Source: Phoronis ovalis
Lineage: Eukaryota > Phoronida > Phoronidae
Assembly (NCBI GenBank): GCA_028565635.1
Contig: JAOXYB010033340.1
Span: forward strand, 1 to 12,387
DNA length: 12,387 nt
Direction of reading: 5' to 3'
Shown: in pieces, positions 7,552 through 12,387 of the stretch
Numbering within the stretch: the first letter of the stretch is position 1
Layout of the letters: each line of letters begins with the position of its first letter
Program-made: the position numbers and the translations under genes
Notes under the pieces: model-generated
Told to the model about the DNA's origin: nothing
Database searches by the model: none
What the model saw: the letters and a program-made list of their open reading frames with translations, nothing else

Positions 7552-7598
7552 ATACTGTTGTCATAGCAACGTTCATACTGTTGTCATAGCAACGTTCA
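7552..7598. repeat. Perfect 23-bp tandem duplication with two RFX X-boxes
   Basis: Two copies of a 23-base unit, 7552-7574 and 7575-7597, are identical, and the match runs one base further. Each copy contains GTTGTCATAGCAAC (7557-7570 and 7580-7593), which fits the RFX X-box consensus (GTNRYY, two bases, RRNAAC) in both half-sites and is nearly palindromic. RFX winged-helix factors bind X-boxes as dimers and control ciliary genes across animals, and a similar box occurs in MHC class II promoters beside CRE-like elements. The 23-base period is about two helical turns, so both sites face nearly the same side. The duplication is observed. RFX binding is inferred. Confidence 0.55.
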
Positions 7599-7619
7599 CA
7601 CTTTTGTTAATTAATAGCA

Positions 7620-8600
7620 CCGTTATTAACACTCATTGCAGAGTGGGAGTGAATGAAAGGAAGCTATGTTTTATAAGAATAGTACTTTCAACATTTTAAG
7701 GAAGTCTTGAATGTTACCAGCACTGTTTGAAGCCCAGAAATTTACTGAGATTATTCCATAGTACGTTTTTACTGCTTTCCCCTAAAGTTATTAATTTTTG
7801 AAAATAATAAATTATGTTAAATGTAGTTGGGTCATTAGTCAATACTATATACGCGATGAACATTCTAACATAATTCATTTTTTCCAAAATCAGATAAAAT
7901 TGTTGTATCAACACTGCCAATCTACAGCTCTTTCCATATTAATTTTCCCAGGGATTGATCTCTTTTCGTGACACTAGTGATGAATAGTTGGTCTTAGACC
8001 AAAGGCTAATCTTTTGACCAGTCTCTTGACATTAGGTTGTCGTGGCTTTTCAATCGTTACAGCACAAATAGCTTTAGATAAACGTGTCCAAAGTCTTAAT
8101 TAAGAACTCATTACTTTTTAGACGAGGCTAATTTTGCCTATAATAATGTTACGAATGAAAGCATTTAAATAATACATTTGTGACTTATGGGAAACTTCTC
8201 AAGCAACTTGAATTGTGGGCTAAGAGTTCGTTCCCCTAAAAGAGTCTAAAGGTTTCTCATTCAGATAATTTAAGGGGCCGACCCAATCATGTCACTTTTA
8301 TGACAACCAGCTTTATATCCAATCAGCTATTTTGCGCATCAAAAGATTGTAGTTGTAAATGGAAATAGATGACATAATCCAACGCGTAGATACATTTTAC
8401 TTTATAACGCTCTTTGTAACACTAATAGCTATGGACTGTATGTTATAAATTGAAAGCTAAAGAATTATTTGTCAAGCAATGAAAAGTGAAAAGATGTCAA
8501 CGGAAATCAGAGGAATGTGCGATAGTTTAATATAGAATTATATTTGTTCAAAACATATACTGTGTCATTGCCCAAATCATAAATTACTATTTCTTATTAG
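7620..8600. other. Stretch without a supported gene
   Basis: The minus frame at 7714-7920 lacks any domain and has the composition of chance frames. An inverted repeat lies at 7988-8002. A very short frame at 8479-8535 (MKSEKMSTEIRGMCDSLI) is noted but cannot be told from chance. CCAAT pentamers occur near 8284 and 8320. Nothing else was recognised. Confidence 0.5.
7988..8002. repeat. Perfect inverted repeat, 7-base arms
   Basis: TTGGTCT and AGACCAA flank a single T. The motif CTTTTGACCA just downstream recurs inverted near 3881-3892, but only over about 12 bases, which chance explains. Confidence 0.45.
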
Positions 8601-8607
8601 TTTAACA

Positions 8608-8730
8608 CTATAATTTACATAAGTCTGTATATAATGATTGATTTCCTGAGGGTAAACTGGAGAGCCCTCCCGTCCTTCGACGGAAAATAAATCGAAAGCT
8701 TTCTTCCACGGACTCAAAAAACAAAAGTAC
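8608..8730 (-). other. GC-richer island with a 40-codon minus frame
   Basis: Between stops the minus frame is open for 40 codons. After a pyrimidine-rich acceptor-like TTTTGTTTTTTGAG (AG at 8714-8713) it reads SVEESFRFIFRRRTGGLSSL and ends at TAG (8610-8608). There is no ATG, so it could only be an exon or a fossil. The plus strand over the same island also has a short frame (8634-8690, MIDFLRVNWRALPSFDGK). Both cannot easily be coding. A small CCGTC/GACGG stem-loop lies at 8670-8683. This may be a decayed repeat or exon. No family was recognised. Confidence 0.17.
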
Positions 8731-9480
8731 TCATAGCACTCAATTTAAGTCAAAATAAGTAATTTTCTCCTAGCTGTTGTCACAGTAATGTTTCCTAGAA
8801 AATAACTACAAATGCATGAAAGAGATAAAAATGTTGTGTAACAGAAAGTTTTGAAATTTTGCTGGACATTTTGCTTAATTTTAAGTCAACTAACTCTCAA
8901 AAATTTAAGTCACTGATCCCAGATTACTAGTAGTGCCTCTAGGAGCCCATTAAGCTACTTTTCGCCATAAATCCAAAGTAAAATCTTTATTACGTAAATA
9001 TATTTGCAATAATTTCTATTATTGTCTGGTATTTTAAAAATTGAATGATTTTCGTATGTGATTTTATTTTTGAATGTTAAAGGTGGGAGTATAGTCGGCT
9101 TAGCGTAAGTCGTCTGGCGTATTACAATTGCCGCATAATATGTTTCACGAGGCTATAGCTAGATTAAAACAAAATTGTACTACCCCACTGCTGAAAAGTC
9201 AAATTATTTATGCTCTTCTTTTGTATAGTAAAGATTAACAGAGCAGAGATCAGCCTTGACATTTAAGCCTGTTCAATAGACATATTACCTGTTAGAATTA
9301 TATTTGACAAGTGTTTTAGAAAATTTGAACACATTGTACGTTAACTTTAACTTTAACGAAACCATCATGGAGAAGATCAGAAATGAAAGTTCTTAAAATC
9401 AGATTTTATTGAAATTTGAAAATGAATAATACATTTTTTAAAATATTAATCTACACTTCACACTCGTCTGAGCATGTCAT
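8731..9480. other. AT-rich stretch without a gene
   Basis: It contains TTACGTAA at 8990-8997, a perfect PAR-bZIP/C/EBP-type palindrome, a GC-richer run at 9080-9135 of unknown nature, and a short tandem of about three TTTAAC units at 9341-9357. No frame longer than chance was seen. Confidence 0.5.
9341..9357. repeat. Short hexamer tandem
   Basis: TTAAC followed by two TTTAAC units. It is too short to be a satellite and does not match the TTAGGG-type telomere repeat. Confidence 0.6.
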
Positions 9481-9597
9481 TCAATTGTGACTGTTGCAAG
9501 CATTTTGGAATAGTTTAAATGTGATTTTTAACCAGGTTTTTACTGATAGGATGCAATTATGGCGTGTACAAAACAGAATGGCACAATATCACTTGAA

Positions 9598-9690
9598 TTA
9601 CTTGAATAGGTCCCCGGGAATGGGCCTAGATCCAGCCCCTAGAGATATTCTACTGTGCCTAAGTGTGCGCCGCCTGGTGGTGATTTTCAT
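9598..9690 (-). other. Candidate Arg-rich small ORF, 30 codons
   Basis: On the minus strand an ATG at 9690-9688 opens a frame starting MKITTRRRTLRHSRISLGAG and ending PGDLFK before TAA. It lies in a GC-rich island at about 9608-9682 that contrasts with the flanks. The high Arg content follows partly from CGG/AGG/CGC codons in the CTCF-like core. The plus strand also carries an open frame (9494-9715) across the same island. No domain is recognised on either strand, and one or both are accidental. Confidence 0.12.
9667..9680 (-). promoter_or_regulatory. CTCF-like core motif
   Basis: On the minus strand the sequence reads CCACCAGGCGGCGC, one base different from the widely cited CTCF core CCACCAGGGGGCGC. 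CTCF is an 11-zinc-finger insulator protein conserved in bilaterian animals, and this core contacts zinc fingers 4-7. The motif sits in a GC-rich island of less than 100 bases in otherwise AT-rich DNA. The one mismatch falls in the central G-run. Confidence 0.35.
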
Positions 9691-9813
9691 TTGCTACCCT
9701 TTCATTCCGAATTGATTCTGCTACTCCGCCTACTCGTAATTTTTACATTGATGTAAAACTATTTTTTTGATGAATTGTGGGACTTGTAAAATTATGAGGA
9801 CGACTGTTTTAGT

Positions 9814-9879
9814 ATGAAAAGAGCGGGAATGCTTCGTCGACGAACATTAAGAATGCTTGCTGCTAGATTCATTGCTTAG
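9814..9879 (+). other. Short basic frame over a 12-base palindrome
   Basis: The frame MKRAGMLRRRTLRMLAARFI (one further Ala, then TAG) is basic, with hydrophobic residues spaced as in an amphipathic helix, which resembles a mitochondrial presequence. The frame is open eight codons upstream of the ATG. It spans the perfect palindrome TTCGTCGACGAA (9833-9844), extended by AATG and CATT arms with one bulged C. The palindrome forces the Arg-rich reading, so the peptide may be a by-product of the DNA structure. No family is recognised. Confidence 0.12.
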
Positions 9880-10780
9880 TGGAAACAACATTTCTGATTA
9901 CTTTATGATAAAGCATACAAAATTTCCCTTATAAATACTTCTCATCCAATTTAATACATATTACTGCATTTGTTAATAGAATATTCTTAAGCTACAAATA
10001 GCCGTATTTTGATACAAATGGAGTAGGAACACGTTCGGCAGATCAAAACATAACACAAATTTCTTAAAGTAAACTGCACCAAGAAACCTTTGACTGGTAT
10101 GTATGTTAAATTGGAGTGAAATAGCTAGGGGTAAAGAAGTCAATGTATACAAACGTTTTAAAAAGATGTATCCAACCGCAAGTCTTTTCATAACAGATAT
10201 ACAATACATCAATTTATATGTATGATTTTTAACATAGTAAATGTTTCTTTTATATTTGGACGTGTCTTTCAATTGAAGTTTATGTTTGCAACGAGAGATA
10301 AATATCAAATGTTTTTACAAAATGTAAAATAAGATTTAGCAAGTAATTTGAGTGTCTAGGACACAACAATTGATGCTTCTTTATTACTCATATACTTTAA
10401 ATAGTTGTAGATTTTTAAAGTTTAGTTTGTTTTAACAAAAGAAACTACGTTTGACCGATTTTAACGATGGAAAAGATATCCCAATGATGTGTCCTTGAAA
10501 CGATAGAGATATTTGACTTCTTGTTATCGGAACCTCAAGAAAATATTGAAAAAAAATATCTCTCTTTTTTCATCACCAAAATCAGACACCATCTTCTATG
10601 GCGTAAACTAATCATGTAGTTATTAATTTGTACAAAATTTAACTGCGTTTAAGAAGCGTTTGCATTATTTGAAAATATATTGATTTTGGCACATAAACGA
10701 CCCAAAAGCAGAGTTACAAGGATATTGAATATTCTGACTGTATACAAAACGGAACAGTACGTACATTTGTTCAATGTCAT
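9880..10780. other. AT-rich stretch with the longest open frame
   Basis: It contains the 111-codon minus frame described separately. Other sequence is AT-rich with poly-A and poly-T runs near 10548-10570. No RNA gene or mobile element was recognised. Confidence 0.5.
9973..10308 (-). other. Longest open frame in the window, 111 codons
   Basis: It starts MIFISRCKHKLQLKDTSKYK and is rich in Leu, Ile, Tyr, Lys and Phe, which is what AT-rich non-coding DNA yields. Hydrophobic runs (for example LPLAISLQF and FVLCFDLPNVFLLHL) could be read as membrane segments but are short and interrupted. No domain, signal peptide or family match is recognised. Under a simple two-thirds A+T random model, about 0.1 such frame is expected per window, so it is mildly unusual in length but not coding-like in composition. 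Chance is the favoured explanation. Confidence 0.12.
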
Positions 10781-10798
10781 GCTTTGAGTGTTTTTTAA

Positions 10799-10874
10799 CC
10801 TCACATTTTTGAGGCGGAACGTCACTACTCTTGGGGCTACCAGGGTATAAAATAACAAGAAAAGCCATTCAATG
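10799..10874 (+). promoter_or_regulatory. Candidate TATA promoter
   Basis: GTATAAAATAA (10845-10855) fits the TATA consensus well. CGTCA (10820-10824), a CREB/ATF half-site, and a GC-richer run lie just upstream, preceded by a CCTCA/TGAGG hairpin (10799-10814). An initiator-like TTCAATG lies about 25 bases downstream, where a very short frame starts (10872, MYLSTIYNFSAHLQYMLD). In AT-rich DNA TATA matches are common. The GC-rich upstream flank is the only extra support. Confidence 0.2.
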
Positions 10875-11011
10875 TATTTATCAACAATATACAACTTTTC
10901 CGCACACCTGCAATACATGCTAGACTAGACTTTCTGAAAAGTTAAAAAGGTTTCCAACTCGAAAACAATTGATACGTGATAACAGATCATTTTAGAAATA
11001 AAATATTTCTG

Positions 11012-11042
11012 TGTGGGAAATGCACCCAATGACCTTTGATCA
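11012..11042. promoter_or_regulatory. Su(H)-like, CCAAT and TCF/nuclear-receptor motifs
   Basis: TGTGGGAA (11012-11019) fits the Su(H)/RBPJ consensus YGTGRGAA of the Notch pathway. CCAAT lies at 11026-11030. TGACCTTTGATCA (11030-11042) contains CCTTTGATC, an exact TCF/LEF SCTTTGATS match, and read in reverse it is a degenerate DR1 nuclear-receptor element. Three factor families meet in 31 bases. Motif matches are observed. Enhancer function is inferred. Confidence 0.3.
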
Positions 11043-11279
11043 CAAATAGTTTCACTCACTACATGAGCAGTTTTGTTTCAAAACTAACAATTAATATGTT
11101 AAATTTAAATACTATAAAGCAATTCTATCAAGTTTCGTATAAATATTATTTTCATTAATATCTAGATACAAAGAGGTGTATATGCATTTCAACCTATGTG
11201 TTAGTAATTAAAATGAAGAGATGCACATATGAAAGTATACATTTTTAAAAAAGTATTCTGAACTTCACAAATCATGAGG

Positions 11280-11652
11280 TTAAATAGTTTGAATTCGGTC
11301 ATATGATCTATAAAAAAAACATTTTGGGGAAAAAATCAAGTTTTTCGAATTTTAATTTTCATATATATATATATATATTTAGATTTTTTAAATTTTGCTT
11401 TTTGCAAGTTACAATTTTTTAAAATTTATTTGAAATGTGAGATATCATTTTGTAGATCTATATATAAAGACATTTGTTTGCCAAGTTTGAGCCTGTAGGG
11501 TTTCTGACTTACATTTTTCTGAAAATTAAAATTCAAAAAAACACATTTTTTTTGCAAAATGAGCACTTATCAGAGCATGAAAGACTTATTTTAAACATAA
11601 TTAATCTTAAAATATTGCATAATTATTTTAGCAAGATTATAACATATTTAAA
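11280..11652. other. Extremely AT-rich block
   Basis: Long A and T runs, an AT microsatellite at 11361-11378, repeated TTTTTAAATTTT-type words and a CAAAAAAA/TTTTTTTG inverted pair near 11537-11557 dominate. Such DNA resembles scaffold/matrix attachment regions, which have no strict consensus. The plus frame at 11474-11707 has no domain and is taken as chance. Confidence 0.4.
11361..11378. repeat. AT microsatellite
   Basis: Eighteen bases of alternating A and T. It is the longest pure AT dinucleotide run in the window. Confidence 0.8.
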
Positions 11653-11703
11653 TTATTTTTTTTTCTTTTTCTTGGAACCCACTACCTTTGCTTCTACAGC
11701 AGT
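11653..11703 (-). other. Candidate terminal exon with Lys tail
   Basis: On the minus strand an acceptor-like TTTATTAATCTAG is followed by 16 sense codons, TAVEAKVVGSKKKKKK, and TAA at 11655-11653. The codons before the Lys run are balanced, and a TAG directly before the exon means it can only be coding if spliced. A polyadenylation-type AATAAA lies on the same strand about 220 bases downstream (11430-11425). Lys-rich C-termini are common in nuclear and membrane-anchored proteins. The Lys run is simply a poly-T tract, so chance is a real alternative. Confidence 0.2.
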
Positions 11704-11707
11704 CTAG

Positions 11708-12387
11708 ATTAATAAACATGGCCAAGTTCATTAATCGATCGTTAGATAATTTAAACAATTAGGAAATAAAAACATAAAGACTACATTCACTTATCCCCAT
11801 CATCGTTGGCATTATTCTGTTCTGGAGTTGTATTAATATTCACAAAAAAATACTTTTAACACTTAATTAACAGTTACATTAGACAAGAAGCAATTACACA
11901 AACAAATAAACGACATTATATCTTTCAATGTATTGATGCATTTAATAACACAATATACTAATGAACAGTAGGATAATGACTGTGATTCTAGGGTGTTAAT
12001 TAGGTCAAATATCCTGCTCATTAGAGTTAGTCGTTCCCCCACGGATCACTGATTAAAGCGAATTGTTGCAAACTTTTAATTTCATAAGTAACAAAAGTTG
12101 GATATAGTTCGCAACTGCTCATGATACCGAATTGACATCAGGTCACCGGCATTGCCTTAGCAGTGTATCTTGAAAAATATCCTAGACCCTATTCTGTTAG
12201 TTCTGCGTTCCTGTATGGGTGCGTGTGTGTGCCGTGGGAGTAAGAAAACATTTACTTTTCAATCTTTTATATAATTTATTCTTTTACATTCACCTTACAT
12301 CTATGATCAGTACATAATGAGGAAGTCAACGCTATTTCAATACAGTTTCTAAATTCATACACATTTACAATTTGTATTTATAATTAC
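11708..12387. other. AT-rich stretch with one candidate exon
   Basis: Apart from the candidate exon at 12201-12239, no gene was seen. A GC-richer run at 12025-12060 includes CGTTCCCCCACGG, and AGGTCACC lies near 12140. Neither could be assigned a function. Confidence 0.5.
12201..12239 (+). other. Candidate 39-nt exon
   Basis: A pyrimidine-rich acceptor (GACCCTATTCTGTTAG) precedes 39 bases ending at a GTAAGA donor. All three frames are open, and 39 is a multiple of three, so inclusion would not shift a frame. One frame reads SAFLYGCVCVPW, another FCVPVWVRVCAVG. The exon is much GC-richer than its flanks, partly because of a GTGTGTGT run, which also offers a microsatellite explanation. The protein was not recognised. 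Confidence 0.22.

Noticed and set aside
8191-8203. Heat-shock-element-like GAA/TTC units (also at 7393-7407)
   Set aside because: One unit is mismatched here and the spacing is wrong at 7393. Neither reaches three proper pentamers.
10649-10918. Two overlapping minus frames of 89 and 67 codons
   Set aside because: They overlap in different phases, use AT-driven residues and show no domain. The same DNA reads better as a promoter-like region on the plus strand.
11450-11463. Partial resemblance to the bantam microRNA
   Set aside because: The seed is interrupted by an extra AT and no proper precursor hairpin could be traced.
1-12387. Bacterial operons, CRISPR arrays, phage, tRNA or rRNA genes, intact transposons
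   Set aside because: None of the expected signatures (dense long frames with ribosome sites, regular repeats with spacers, A/B box pairs, conserved rRNA blocks, transposase or reverse-transcriptase motifs) was seen on either strand.

Overview
This window looks like A+T-rich eukaryotic (most likely animal) intergenic or intronic DNA. By eye it is roughly two-thirds A+T. It has no long open frame, no operon-like gene packing and no recognisable rRNA, tRNA, CRISPR array or intact transposon. It does have scattered dinucleotide microsatellites, long poly-A/T runs and many short AT palindromes. An animal is favoured because the most distinctive short motifs (RFX X-box, CTCF-like core, Su(H)-like site, GATA arrays) fit animal regulatory families. 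The taxon cannot be fixed from the sequence, and this attribution is inference.

Layout. 1-1900: unstructured AT-rich DNA with a cluster of GATA sites, a short CA repeat and small palindromes. 1900-2560: a patch visibly richer in G+C, with two candidate exons on the minus strand. 2560-4350: mostly featureless, with two short protein-like frames and short inverted repeats around SmaI-type cores. 4350-5430: a small motif cluster, a splice-bounded 20-nt candidate microexon and three perfect POU octamers. 6330-6600: a dense run of AP-1 site, E-box, two perfect hairpins, a NotI core and a 14-bp palindrome. 6810-6900: a second GATA array. 7490-7600: the strongest structural signal, a perfect 23-bp tandem duplication in which each copy carries a perfect RFX X-box, just downstream of a bZIP palindrome and a TATA-like box. 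8600-8730 and 9590-9880: GC-richer islands with short frames, a one-mismatch CTCF core and a 12-bp palindrome. 10800-11050: a TATA-like promoter candidate and a Su(H) plus TCF/nuclear-receptor motif cluster. 11280-11660: extremely AT-rich DNA that may be a matrix-attachment region. 11650-12240: two more splice-bounded candidate exons.

No gene is called with confidence. The short frames listed are within the range that chance produces in DNA of this composition, so they are given low confidence and kept only because of their composition or splice context. If the window is functional, the best reading is a non-coding regulatory stretch, possibly inside large introns with minor or alternative exons. 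No complete, named biological system was recognised.
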